DNA of 64,000 bases, from positions 62,001 to 126,000 of the forward strand of contig CAVSVP010000033.1 of assembly GCA_963731125.1 (NCBI GenBank), read 5' to 3'. This stretch comes from CAVSVP01 sp963731125. GTDB lineage: Bacteria; Pseudomonadota; Gammaproteobacteria; Competibacterales; Competibacteraceae. The translations under genes were made by a program, and so were the position numbers. Below the pieces are notes generated by a model that saw nothing but the letters and a program-made list of their open reading frames with translations, searched no databases and was not told where the DNA came from. Of this stretch, positions 36,139-45,265 are shown one piece after another (the first letter of the stretch is position 1; every line of letters begins with the position of its first letter).

Positions 36139-36897
36139 TTACGGTTGCTTATTTAACCGCCAATCGTAGGGAATAAACTTTACCCGATAATGAGTGGGTA
36201 TGAGACGCTCTCGGTAGCGGTTGACGTAGTCAATTAGGCTGGAAGCCTGCTGCAGAAAGTCTTCGGTATAGAAAGAGAAAATTTCCGACAGATAAACCGA
36301 GCGCGCCTCATGGTCAACGCGAATGTGCTCAGGCGTATTGAGAAATTCGGTGGCAGCCGCGTTCAATTGGGCATTTAGGCGCGTAGAATCCCAAGGCACG
36401 CGCGGCAGCCGAGGACAGCTCTTGGACATACAGTTCAGAGCGAAATGCACCCGCGGTTCTCCCAAAGGACGGATAAGGTCGTTTTCCAATGCGTACAATG
36501 ACATTTCCCCGCCACCAATAACGTATTGGCGCAGTAAGAAAAAACGCAGTTTTTGTTCCGGCAAAACGCCCGAACGGATGACACCATACATGGCGAGACC
36601 GTTATACGCATCAATATAATAGGCCATAACGGCAGCCGGCGTGGAAAACCGCTGGGGGTGGGAGCGCGGACTGACACGCGCCACATAGGCTATCCAGGTT
36701 TCCAGATCCATAGGTTGGGCAGTGATGGCGGCAAAATCGATCTGTCCCCGTGCGTCTACGTGTTGCCTCAGTACTCGCGCCCAGGCTGCTTTGGCATTGC
36801 TCTCATCCACGCCGGCCAGCCCACCGGGTAACGATACCCGAGAAGCACAGGCTGGAACCAAGAGGATGATAAAAAGCCACAGCAGGACAATTCGCAT
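36139..36897 (-). CDS. DUF547 domain-containing lipoprotein
   Basis: 252 residues from ATG at 36897; the frame is open to an ATG at 36918. The N terminus MRIVLLWLFIILLVPAC ends in a lipobox, so it is a lipoprotein. DUF547 features: MAYYIDAYNGLAMYGVI, LYALENDLIRPL, VHFALNCMSKSCPRL, and YTEDFLQQASSLIDYV. Compared with the paralogue at 29609, the CX4C pair (NCMSKSCP) is kept. Upstream of the radical SAM gene by 23 bp. Confidence 0.85.
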   Translation of the reverse strand: MRIVLLWLFIILLVPACASRVSLPGGLAGVDESNAKAAWARVLRQHVDARGQIDFAAITAQPMDLETWIAYVARVSPRSHPQRFSTPAAVMAYYIDAYNGLAMYGVIRSGVLPEQKLRFFLLRQYVIGGGEMSLYALENDLIRPLGEPRVHFALNCMSKSCPRLPRVPWDSTRLNAQLNAAATEFLNTPEHIRVDHEARSVYLSEIFSFYTEDFLQQASSLIDYVNRYRERLIPTHYRVKFIPYDWRLNKQP

Positions 36898-37228
36898 TGT
36901 AATGTTCGCCGGTAACATGGCTTTATATACGCTAGTACAAACGCATTCGATGCATGGCTAATCCGGAAAACAGCTTTGCTATCGTGCAAGAAGAGATCAA
37001 TAATTGGTATGACCGATTTGGCACATAGGTAACACAGAGTCCAGCAAGAGACGCGAACCCAGCTAATTCTTCCAAGAGAGAATGATCCTATGGATACGAT
37101 TCAATCAAGAGTTGCCACCGCCTTACTTGCGCTTCGGCTTGGGGTTTTTATCGTCATGCTGATGTGGACCCTGGACAAGTTTATTAACCCTGAGCATGCA
37201 GCGCTGGTCTTTGAGCGGTTTTACCGCC

Positions 37229-38984
37229 TAGAGCGTTGACCGGTTTGCCAGCTCAGGCCGCCAAGCGTTCGGGTAATTCACGGGCTTGAGCCGGCTCAGA
37301 GAGCATTTGCGCGCGTTCCAGGTTCTGAATGGCACACACCAACCGCAAGTGACAGGTATTTTTGCGAGTCCCGTTATAGCGGGCCTGATTACCCTGGCGC
37401 TGGGAGACGTGTGCTAAGCTATGCTCGACCGCGACGCGCTCGCGTAACGTGGCCCGTCCTGCGGCTGTAGTGGGGAGCCCATTGAGCCGTTGCAGCAAGT
37501 CTTCCTGGGGGTGAATGGTCAGTGTGCGGCCACCGCTTTCCCGCGAGGTACACTGGCTGCGCAGCGTACACGCCTGACAGCTGTCCGCCGGAAAACAGGC
37601 GGTCTTGCCAGGGGTGATGGGCGTGACCTGGCCGGCCGGACAGGTGGCCTGTAAGCTCGTCAGATCGATCTGGAAGTCCTGCTTGCTAAACTGCCCGGCC
37701 GGATGACGCACCGGCCACGGCTTGCAGACGATCACAACCCCGGCCGCATCGTAGCGGCTGATCAACTCATCCCCCAGATAGCCGCGGTCGATGTGTAGGG
37801 AGGTGAGCGCACGAGGCTGGCGGTTGACAGCGACCAGGAGCGGTTCCAAGCCCGCGGTATCGGGGGTATTGCCGGGTAATACTTCAGCGGCCAAGATCAG
37901 TGGTTCATCGAGATCCCGGGCAAGGTGTCGTTTATACCCATCAAACCGCCTCGCCGAGGACTTGCGACCGTGGCGCATCTCGCCATCTTCAATACTGATC
38001 CGGCGGTCTTTGGCCACCCCCTCTCGGATGCGGGTACCACCGCCGCTCGGGTCCGGTTCCAGATCCTGGGCCATGACAGTGTGCAGGACCGCCACGGCCG
38101 CCGCCAACGGCGGCTGCTTCTGCTCCACCGACAGGTGCTCCCCGATCCAGCGCTGCAAGGCTTCCAACTCGTCACATAGCCGCTGCAGCGCCTGCTGCTT
38201 TTGCTCAGCATCCCCCCAGTTGATATCCAACGCCGCTTTGAGACTGGACGCATCGAACAGGGACAAGCCGATCTGCTCCATCACGTGGCCCACTGCCTGC
38301 CCCGTCAATGCCGCCAGGCAGGCGATGACTTGCTGAGCAGCATGGCCCAGCAAGTTGACGGTATCCTCCACCCGACCATGGCCCCATAGCGGGCTGGAAT
38401 CTAACGCTACCCGCAACGCCTTGGCATCAAACCCACCGCGGACCCGTGCCAATTCCACGGTCCGCTCCAACAACCGTTGATCCATCCCCGTGCTCATCAG
38501 CCGCAGGCGAAAATCAAACAATGCCCCCTGCGAGAACAGCGGGGCTTCCGCTCCCAGACCGTCCAGTACCAACTGCCACCGTTTGGAATCCAGCGTCAAT
38601 TCCACCGCTTCCTGATCACCCACCCCCGTATAAGCTTGCAACAACGTAGCCATCGCCAGCAGCGCCGGCGCTACCGGCGGCTTACCCGCCCCCGTCTGCC
38701 GATACATCCCCGCCAGCTCCTCCTGAAACGCCGCATCAAATAGCTCCGTGCGAATCTCCCGGAAAAACACAAACAGCTTCTTTTTCTTGGCCGCACGAGC
38801 GGCAATCTTCTCTTCGCTGGGGCTGAGCGGTTGAGGAGGTAACCAAAGGGGGGTAGTCCACATGCTGTTTCACTCCGCGGGTAAGGATACTATGGTTCAC
38901 CTACCATCACCTATCCGCTGGCCCTTTTCAAGTCCCCTGATGCTGCCCCAAGAGTAGGCTCGCTTCAAACCGGTCAGCGCTCTA
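37229..38984 (-). mobile_element. IS1182-family insertion sequence
   Basis: About 1.75 kb bounded by 19-bp inverted repeats TAGAGCGTTGACCGGTTTG (37229-37247) and, with one mismatch, its complement at 38966-38984. CTAG occurs at 37228-37231 and again at 38985-38988, consistent with a 4-bp palindromic target; the exact ends are ambiguous by three bases because the left repeat overlaps CTAG. It contains one intact transposase gene and lies inside a DoxX-like gene. Confidence 0.88.
37253..38863 (-). CDS. IS1182-family transposase
   Basis: 536 residues, apparently full-length. The N-terminal DUF772 region (MYRQTGAGKPPVAPALLAMATLLQAY, shown here only in part) is followed by the DDE domain: a first Asp in RVALDSSPLWG, the second in LHIDRGYLGDE, and the Glu in RERVAVEHSLAHVSQRQG. 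A zinc-like cysteine set lies between (CPAG, CFPADSCQACTLRSQC). The gene sits 24 bp from one IS end and about 100 bp from the other, so the element is probably still active. Confidence 0.93.
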   Translation of the reverse strand: MWTTPLWLPPQPLSPSEEKIAARAAKKKKLFVFFREIRTELFDAAFQEELAGMYRQTGAGKPPVAPALLAMATLLQAYTGVGDQEAVELTLDSKRWQLVLDGLGAEAPLFSQGALFDFRLRLMSTGMDQRLLERTVELARVRGGFDAKALRVALDSSPLWGHGRVEDTVNLLGHAAQQVIACLAALTGQAVGHVMEQIGLSLFDASSLKAALDINWGDAEQKQQALQRLCDELEALQRWIGEHLSVEQKQPPLAAAVAVLHTVMAQDLEPDPSGGGTRIREGVAKDRRISIEDGEMRHGRKSSARRFDGYKRHLARDLDEPLILAAEVLPGNTPDTAGLEPLLVAVNRQPRALTSLHIDRGYLGDELISRYDAAGVVIVCKPWPVRHPAGQFSKQDFQIDLTSLQATCPAGQVTPITPGKTACFPADSCQACTLRSQCTSRESGGRTLTIHPQEDLLQRLNGLPTTAAGRATLRERVAVEHSLAHVSQRQGNQARYNGTRKNTCHLRLVCAIQNLERAQMLSEPAQARELPERLAA

Positions 38985-39245
38985 CTAGGGGGCTTTGGTC
39001 AGGGAATTCTCTTTGTCATTGGCGCGGTTGAGATTCTTATTCTCCTGGCGTTTGTCATCGGCTATCAAAAGCGATGGAGTTACGGCGCTGTATTTCTTTT
39101 TCATACGATTTCAACACTTTCGTCTTACCAGCAGTACCTCGATCCATTTCAAAACCTGCTGTTCTGGGCTTCATGGCCGATGCTGGCAGCGTGTTTTGCC
39201 CTCTATTACCTGCGTGACCTCGATACGAAATGGTCTGTTGAATAA

Positions 39246-39653
39246 AATTCGCAATGATCCCAGGCAATCCGGTGTCGGTTCCAGGCAGCTTTCTGTGCAT
39301 GCTTGGAGCCGATATCGGCTGGCAGAGGTGATTTCCTCAATCCGCAAGTCCTGAGCCAGGTTGTTATGTCCTTAGCTTCAGAGGCCGTTGATTAGCACCT
39401 ACCTCAGGCTGCTTAGCAAGCAATCTATTACTAATCGTGCATCCGAGTCTGATTGCTGCCCGTATCCATAGGAAACCCTGTTAAGAGCTAGTTTCTGAGT
39501 TTGCTAATGCGGCAGCTTATCCTGTTATTTTTTTATGGCTTAATGCAATGGTGGAAGGGCAGGCAATCCCGATTTCCTGATCGTGGCAGCATGTATCGCG
39601 AATCTCACAACAGGAGGGAGGGTAAAGTATTACCCGCGATACCGTCCGGCGCC
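39246..39653. other. Intergenic region before the GH15 pseudogene
   Basis: 408 bp with no recognisable gene. An open frame continues upstream from the GH15 start to 39501 but encodes nothing family-like. No terminator or repeat stands out. Confidence 0.45.
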
Positions 39654-41020
39654 ATGAGGCCCGCATCGGATGATGGGGAGTACCCAGCGATTGCAGACTA
39701 CGCCGTCATCGGCGATTGCCGAACGGTGGCTTTGGTTTCCCGGCAGGGCTCCATTGATTGGCTGTGTCTTCCCTATTTTTCGGCGCCTGCCGTGTTCGCC
39801 GCACTCCTGGATCGGCGTCAGGGTGGCCGATTTGCGGTACGGCCGGCAACACCCTTTAGCGTACAACGGCGCTATAGAGGGGACACCAATGTGCTGAAAA
39901 CCACCTTTACAACTGCGAGCGGAATGGCCCGTGTCACGGATTGCATGCCCGTGCTTTCCGGTTCTAAGTGGGCTCGGTCTTTACAGCCGCAGCGGGAAAT
40001 ACTGCGTATCGTCGAGGGTCTCGCCGGCGAGGTTACCTTCGAGATTATCTACCAGCCGCGTCCAGACTACGCCCGCGCAGGGCATCGTCTGGTGCGTCGC
40101 GGCATGCTAGGCTGGGCCTGTCAGCACCAGGATCAGCAGTTGATCCTGCACACTGATCTACCACTTAATGCCGCTGCTGACGGAATGACCGTGCGGGGAC
40201 AGGTGAGCTTGCCGGCAGGGCAGAGTACTATCTATCGCTAAGCTATACGCGCCGGGATGTGGCTGTGATCGCGCCCTTGGGCAGGGCGGCGGAAGAGCGG
40301 CTGGAGGCCACGTTACGCTGGTGGCAAGCGTGGAGCGACTGCTGTTCTTTTGATCTTCCCTATCGGCAGCCCGTCCTGCGTAGCGCCCTGACCCTAAAGT
40401 TGTTGACCTACGCCCTGTCGGGCGCCGTGGTTGCGGCACCGACCACATCGCTTCCAGAAGCCCTCGGTGGTGTCCGCAATTGGGACTACCGCTTTTGCTG
40501 GCTGCGGGACGCCGCCCTAACCCTGCAGGCGTTTATGGATCTCAATCACCGTGCCGAGGCTGATGCCTTTTTGGGTTGGCTGCTCCATGCCACCCGTCTG
40601 ACCTGGCCGGAACTCAATGTGTTATACGACGTTTATGGCGCAGTCCATCTTCCCGAAGAGGAATTAAATGATCTTGAGGGCTACAAAGGATCGCGACCGG
40701 TTCGTTTCGGCAACGACGCCAAGGATCAACTGCAACTGGATGTCTACGGCGCCGTGGTACACGCCGCCGCCGGATTTGTCTGCCGGGGCGGTCGTCTCAG
40801 CCGTGCCGAGGCGCGCGCGTTAGCCGGCTTCGGCGACACCGTATGCCGACGCTGGCGGGAACCCGACGAGGGTATCTGGGAAGTACGCGACCAACGCCGA
40901 CACAATACTTATTCTAAGCTGATGTGCTGGGTGTCCCTGAGTTTGCACGAGAGCAATTTATCGAACCCTAGGAAACGAAGCTCCCTTACTAATGCAGCAG
41001 AACCCGAAATAATTGGTTAG
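39654..41020 (+). pseudogene. GH15 glycosidase pseudogene, frameshifted and truncated
   Basis: Frame one (39654-40241) encodes the N-terminal domain (IADYAVIGDCRTVALVSRQG, IDWLCLPYF, GDTNVLKTTF). It hits a stop just where a second frame picks up SLSYTRRDVAVIAPLGRAAE and continues (VAAPTTSLPEALGGVRNWDYR, EGYKGSRPVRFGN). A single-base indel near 40230 explains this. Homology ends near 40950 (YSKLMCWV), about 200 residues before the end of the intact paralogue at 45266, and the tail that follows is unrelated. At the position of the paralogue's YGELLDAAY this copy reads YGAVVHAAA, so a conserved Glu is also lost. Confidence 0.82.
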
Positions 41021-43743
41021 ACCTCTACGGCTAGTTTGGTTTTAGGCCTTGATACACAGATGAGTACGCACCCCGGATCCGGTGCACGGAGTGGCTCCTC
41101 GAGATACTCCACCTCGCCTTCAACCAACTCGCACATGCAGGTCCGACAAATCCCCGAGCGGCAGCTATACGGGGGGCTGAGGCCCTGGTGTTCGGCAAGA
41201 TCCAAAATCGTCTCGCAGTTCGGGTCCCAGGGAGCGGTGACACCAGAACGTGCAAAAGTGACTTCGCATTCGCCGCTCAGCTCATTCTGAGCGGTCCGTA
41301 CCGGCGCCTGCCCACAAGGCTCAGCTTCCTCTACCAACGTCGATCCCGGACCGAAGAACTCGTAGTGGATACGCGATTCAGCGAGCCCGAGCGACAGCAG
41401 ACCGCAATATAGTGATTTCATGAAGGGTGGCGGGCCACACAGATAGAACTCATAATCGTCGAAAGGCAACAGTTGCTTCAGCAAAGCGATGTCGATGTGA
41501 CCGTGACTGTGGTAGCCGCAGGCTGCGACATCGTCGGGTGCGGGAGCGCTGTAACGGATATGCGCGTTGACGTTGTCGTTCTCCTGCGCCAGGCGGCGAA
41601 CGTGGGCGCCCATCGCGTGCTCGCGGCCATTACGCGTCCCGTGTATGAACCATACGCGCCGCCCGGAGCCACTCTCAACAATCGCATTCATCATGCTGAT
41701 CAGCGGCGTCAGACCGACACCCCCGCTGAGAAGCACCACCGCTCGGTTGCTCTCAAGGTCGAGATGAAACCTGCCTCGCGGCGGCCCGACGCGGAGTATT
41801 GTGCCCACATCGACGTGGTCATGGAAATAGTTCGACGCTAGACCGGGTGGCAAATCAAATTGGTCATGCGGTGGCGGCTCGCGTTTAATGCTCACCCGGT
41901 AGTAATCGTGGCCGGGGCTGTCGGAGAGTGAATAGGTACGCATAATGGGTTTTGGCTGACCCGGAAGCGTCAGCTCGAAGGTCAGAAACTGTCCCGGCAG
42001 ATAAGGTGCCAGCGGTGCGCCGTCCGTCGGTACCAAATAGAACGAGGTGATGGTCTCACTTTCGGCTTTCTTCTGTTGAACAACAAAATTGCGGAACCCT
42101 TTCAGCGTCTCCGTGGAGACACCAGCCTTGGCCAGACGCTCCGCGAACGAACCTTTCCAACCATGGGCAAGCGCCGGGATGGACAGGGCTCTGCGAGTGC
42201 CTTCAAGGTCTTCTGTGTTGAAGAACAAGAGATCGCTGACTTGCCGTACGCTCATGCCATTGGGATCACGACCGGCGAGCTTGAACGTGTCACCGACACT
42301 AACCTTGCCCTCCTCCAGAACGCGAAAATAGAACCCCACACGCCCGCTCTCGAGAAATCGATTCTGAAAGTTGTCGATTTCCATCTTGATCGCAAGCTTG
42401 TAGCAGGGAATCCGGGGCTGCGAGACCTCGACCGAAGCGCCGCCAATCCGGAACACATCGCCGATATGGATGTCATCATCGAGCATACCCTCGACGGTGA
42501 AATTCTCACCGAACTGCCCATGACTGAAATCATCGCGCCCGAGCTCACGTCGCCAATAGTCGTAGTTCTCCACCGAGTAAACATAGACAGCCCGAAATGC
42601 ACCGCCGTGACCCCATAGATCCGCCTGTCCGTCTCCCTCGAGGTTGAGACGACGGAGCGTCACCTGTCCCTCAACCGGCGTCTTAAATATGCCGGTCGTC
42701 ACGGGTTTATTCCCATGCATGATCTCCTTTGGTTCAGAAACATTGATCGAGACGATCTTTGTTGAGGAGAGTTCGGCGGCTGCGGATGTCCTTCCCTCAA
42801 TCGGTTTGAAGGTGTCGAACTGGGGCGAGTAGTCGCTGAAGTGCCACGAAATCGGCAGGGCCTGTTCAATGTAAAGCGACTCTTCGACGCGGAAGGCGAC
42901 GACTCTATCAGCGCCCGGGAAGCGGTGGGTATGATGAGACTCCCAGAGAATCTCGGCTTCACCCGTTATCTGGAGCGTGTCGCCGGTTTCGAAGTCGATG
43001 AACAGTAAGCCGGCCCGCGGGTCAAGTTGAAGGTTGCCGAGCGTGTTAAACATGCAGTTTCCAGGGTAATCGGGGAACAGCAGCGATGACTCGTGCGCGA
43101 CAATGGTCGATCCCGGTAAGCCACCCCGATGCGAAACGTCGATACCGTCTGTCCAGTCGCCGGTCCCGAAGGCCTGGCTCGCAATGAAGAACGTGTCGGA
43201 CCGGGCGACCAACGCCGCTTCCGACTTATTGAGCGCTTTGCCACGATGGACCGGTCGTTTCTCACCGATGGTGCTGAGAGTCTCGACGACCTGCTCGCGG
43301 GCTTGAATGTACCAATCGCAGTTACCGTAGCTCTGCACCACACAGATCTCGAAGCCGTCTTCGCCCACGTTGGCAATCGTACCATTCATGCGTGCCCTGT
43401 TGCGGGTTTTGAAGTCCAGTCCTAGGGTGCCGATGTGGGCTCCCTTAACGAGCACTCTGTTCAGCGCATCACCGTAAATCGGCCGCGTTTTCACGAGCAA
43501 GGTGCCGGCGTCGATGGGCTGCAGAAAACCCGGCGTTCCAACCAGCACAGACGCCCATGGCCGACCGGCGGCGTCCGTGATGCCGACAAACAGGAGTGCA
43601 AGCTGGGAGAAGAATACCTGCTGCCGATCTGACATGTGGGTCTGGATTGCTCGGCGGCCAAGCTGCTCGATCCTGTTTCTAACACCGAGTCGTGACTGAA
43701 TCGCTTTTTCACCCTGATGAAATGGCGAATCGCTAATGGACAT
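41017..43743 (-). CDS. Fusion of PNPOx-like, MOSC, ferredoxin reductase and 2Fe-2S ferredoxin domains
   Basis: 908 residues with four modules: a pyridoxamine-phosphate-oxidase-like flavin domain (about 30-290), a MOSC domain (about 310-470; LWGHGGAFRAVYVYS, and the Moco-ligand candidate Cys in QPRIPCYKL), an FAD/NAD(P)H reductase (about 560-800; MRTYSLSDSPG, VLLSGGVGLTPLISM, FYLCGPPPFM), and a plant-type ferredoxin (CRSGICRTC plus an earlier and later Cys). Electrons would flow NAD(P)H to FAD to 2Fe-2S and on to the molybdenum or flavin site. MOSC proteins reduce N-hydroxylated compounds or handle activated sulfur. The substrate is unknown. Stands alone. Confidence 0.88.
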   Translation of the reverse strand: MSISDSPFHQGEKAIQSRLGVRNRIEQLGRRAIQTHMSDRQQVFFSQLALLFVGITDAAGRPWASVLVGTPGFLQPIDAGTLLVKTRPIYGDALNRVLVKGAHIGTLGLDFKTRNRARMNGTIANVGEDGFEICVVQSYGNCDWYIQAREQVVETLSTIGEKRPVHRGKALNKSEAALVARSDTFFIASQAFGTGDWTDGIDVSHRGGLPGSTIVAHESSLLFPDYPGNCMFNTLGNLQLDPRAGLLFIDFETGDTLQITGEAEILWESHHTHRFPGADRVVAFRVEESLYIEQALPISWHFSDYSPQFDTFKPIEGRTSAAAELSSTKIVSINVSEPKEIMHGNKPVTTGIFKTPVEGQVTLRRLNLEGDGQADLWGHGGAFRAVYVYSVENYDYWRRELGRDDFSHGQFGENFTVEGMLDDDIHIGDVFRIGGASVEVSQPRIPCYKLAIKMEIDNFQNRFLESGRVGFYFRVLEEGKVSVGDTFKLAGRDPNGMSVRQVSDLLFFNTEDLEGTRRALSIPALAHGWKGSFAERLAKAGVSTETLKGFRNFVVQQKKAESETITSFYLVPTDGAPLAPYLPGQFLTFELTLPGQPKPIMRTYSLSDSPGHDYYRVSIKREPPPHDQFDLPPGLASNYFHDHVDVGTILRVGPPRGRFHLDLESNRAVVLLSGGVGLTPLISMMNAIVESGSGRRVWFIHGTRNGREHAMGAHVRRLAQENDNVNAHIRYSAPAPDDVAACGYHSHGHIDIALLKQLLPFDDYEFYLCGPPPFMKSLYCGLLSLGLAESRIHYEFFGPGSTLVEEAEPCGQAPVRTAQNELSGECEVTFARSGVTAPWDPNCETILDLAEHQGLSPPYSCRSGICRTCMCELVEGEVEYLEEPLRAPDPGCVLICVSRPKTKLAVEV

Positions 43744-44061
43744 CAGATTATCCCCTAAGGCGGTTTATCGGAAAGAATATCCCAACAGTAAGCGCCGGTG
43801 CGTTCGTTTCAAAGCTCTTGGCAGCTTATGGTGGTGAAGGCGGTCATGACGCGCTTTGGCTAAATTGAATGTTGAACGCCGCGCCCGATGAGAAGCACCT
43901 TTAAAGGGCTGGGTCGGATCATCCATAATAATATGGCAATAGTTCGGAATCTATAGGATCTGGCAGCGGCTCAGGATCTGCACGATAGGGCTTGCTTCAG
44001 ACAACTGCCCTACTCAAGCCCTATTTAGCGAAGGTATTGTAAATCGGTGAGCCTTAAGATG
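43744..44061. other. Intergenic region with an inverted repeat
   Basis: 318 bp between the MOSC fusion gene and doxX, both on the minus strand. It contains ATAGGGCTTG (43985-43994) and its exact complement at 44015-44024, a 10-bp stem with a 20-base loop. No T-run follows on the minus strand, so a classical terminator is doubtful. The promoter of the fusion gene must lie here. No gene seen. Confidence 0.45.
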
Positions 44062-44601
44062 CTAAGCAACCGAACGTCGGGCAAGTTTGCTTATCCAGTA
44101 ATCGATCGATAGCTTACCGGGACCATGCAGAACGAAAACGAGCAGGATAAGACCCCAGGGTAAATGATCCTTTAAAGAGGCGAACTCATAGGAAATCACC
44201 GCAACAAAATTTAAGAAAAATAGACCTAATGCACCGATGCGCCCCGCCAACCCCAGAATAAGCAGTATTGGGCAGATGAGCTCGACCGCAGTGCCCAGAT
44301 AAGCCGCCGGCACGGGGGGTAATACAGGGACATTATATTCTTCTTGAAATAAAAAAATGGCGTTTTCGGTAGGCAATAAACTCGTCGGGTAGGAAAACTC
44401 ATGACCGAACCAGTCAAAAGAGGCGGTCTGCGTTTTTGTTAGTCCCGATTTAAAAAATTGCCAGGCAACCCAACAACGGAGTAGTAATAAGCTGGCAGGT
44501 GTTAAAAAATCCAATGTTGCTGTGACAGTGTCAGCAAGGTGGGTTGTCTTAGCCAGAAAGGACGATTTGGCTGAGGTATTTGATAAAATAGTTTCGGACA
44601 T
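44062..44601 (-). CDS. DoxX-family inner membrane protein
   Basis: 179 residues with four hydrophobic helices after a hydrophilic N terminus (LTPASLLLLRCWVAWQFFKSG, AAYLGTAVELICPILLILG, ALGLFFLNFVAVISYEF, WGLILLVFVLHGPGKLSID, partly abbreviated). The GPGKLSID ending is characteristic of DoxX proteins. It follows the bufferin-type precursor gene by about 120 bp on the same strand; DoxX genes are regular members of bufferin operons, where their role is not settled. Confidence 0.88.
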   Translation of the reverse strand: MSETILSNTSAKSSFLAKTTHLADTVTATLDFLTPASLLLLRCWVAWQFFKSGLTKTQTASFDWFGHEFSYPTSLLPTENAIFLFQEEYNVPVLPPVPAAYLGTAVELICPILLILGLAGRIGALGLFFLNFVAVISYEFASLKDHLPWGLILLVFVLHGPGKLSIDYWISKLARRSVA

Positions 44602-44720
44602 AACAAGTTAGCGCCTAAAACCCTGATAATACCCGGCCCCCAGACCAACCCCGGCTTGCGCCGAGATTGGACCAGGACCAAGACCGCTTAGAGTCGACTT
44701 GGAAACATCATGGCCGTCGC

Positions 44721-44987
44721 TTAGGCACTACCCGGCTCAAGGCTGCCATCCACGAGTTTTTCGCAAGTGCCCGCCGGCAGGTAAACCCAATCATTAGGAC
44801 CACCGTCCGTCGTGGCTTGACCGGCGCAAGAGTGACCGGCTGCGCCGCAGTCGTTCTGACCCGCCTTGACGACGCCATAACATTTTTCCTTATCGGCATC
44901 AGCGGCCATTGCATTGCCCGCAGCCGTCGCGACACCCAGGGCCAATACGCCGGCGATCGCGGAATTTACGACAGTCTTGGTTTTCAT
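44721..44987 (-). CDS. Bufferin-type (DUF2282/BufA1-like) copper-binding peptide precursor
   Basis: 88 residues from ATG at 44987 (GGGAGAG 8 bases upstream). A signal peptide runs to about residue 28 (AGNAMAADA). The mature part has four cysteines, C36, C47, C54 and C75, in EKCYGVVKAGQNDCGAAGHSC and YLPAGTCEK. Bufferins are secreted RiPPs in which the two central cysteines are turned into thiooxazoles by a DUF692 (MNIO) enzyme with a DUF2063 partner, making a copper-sequestering metallophore. Only a DoxX gene is next to it here; the enzyme genes are missing from the window. Distant maturation or an unmodified role are the alternatives. Confidence 0.85.
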   Translation of the reverse strand: MKTKTVVNSAIAGVLALGVATAAGNAMAADADKEKCYGVVKAGQNDCGAAGHSCAGQATTDGGPNDWVYLPAGTCEKLVDGSLEPGSA

Positions 44988-45265
44988 CAAGAATCTCTCC
45001 CGTAGCTTACGTTGCTAAGTCAGTCATTACAATTTAAAGAAGGCGCAACGGCTTACGCCCACTCGGAGGAGCCACCGCGGCTTCCTAAGTTCCTCCTTTG
45101 TGAGTGAGAAACTTAGGGAGCAGGAGCGTACTACCCAAACATCCTTATTTAGAATTTTTTATACGCTGCCTCGTCGAGCACGGATGCATGTGCAGTGATA
45201 TTTGTGGTGAACTGATTGAGCTTTCGCAGCATTTGGATAAACGGTCGAGCTCATGATCAGCTTCC
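44988..45265 (-). promoter_or_regulatory. Upstream region of the bufferin precursor gene
   Basis: 278 bp with no gene. It must carry the bufferin promoter; bufferin operons are generally metal-responsive, often through ECF sigma factors, but I cannot identify boxes with confidence. Confidence 0.35.

Larger units (their letters stand above)
37090..39245 (+). pseudogene. DoxX-like membrane protein gene split by an IS1182-type element
   Basis: The 5' part, 37090-37227, encodes MDTIQSRVATALLALRLGVF and the start of the next segment up to FERFYR. The 3' part, 38985-39245, encodes LGGFGQGILFVIGAVEILIL to a stop after DTKWSVE. Joining the two at the CTAG sequence present on both sides gives one frame of 132 residues with four hydrophobic segments. 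This matches small DoxX-like inner membrane proteins. Only the insertion disrupts it; both halves are free of other lesions, so the event is recent. Confidence 0.85.

Noticed and set aside
42076..42618. 180-codon + strand frame
   Set aside because: Antisense within the MOSC fusion gene; composition typical of a shadow frame.
43985..44024. Rho-independent terminator
   Set aside because: The stem is good but the loop is 20 bases and no T-run follows on the strand in question.
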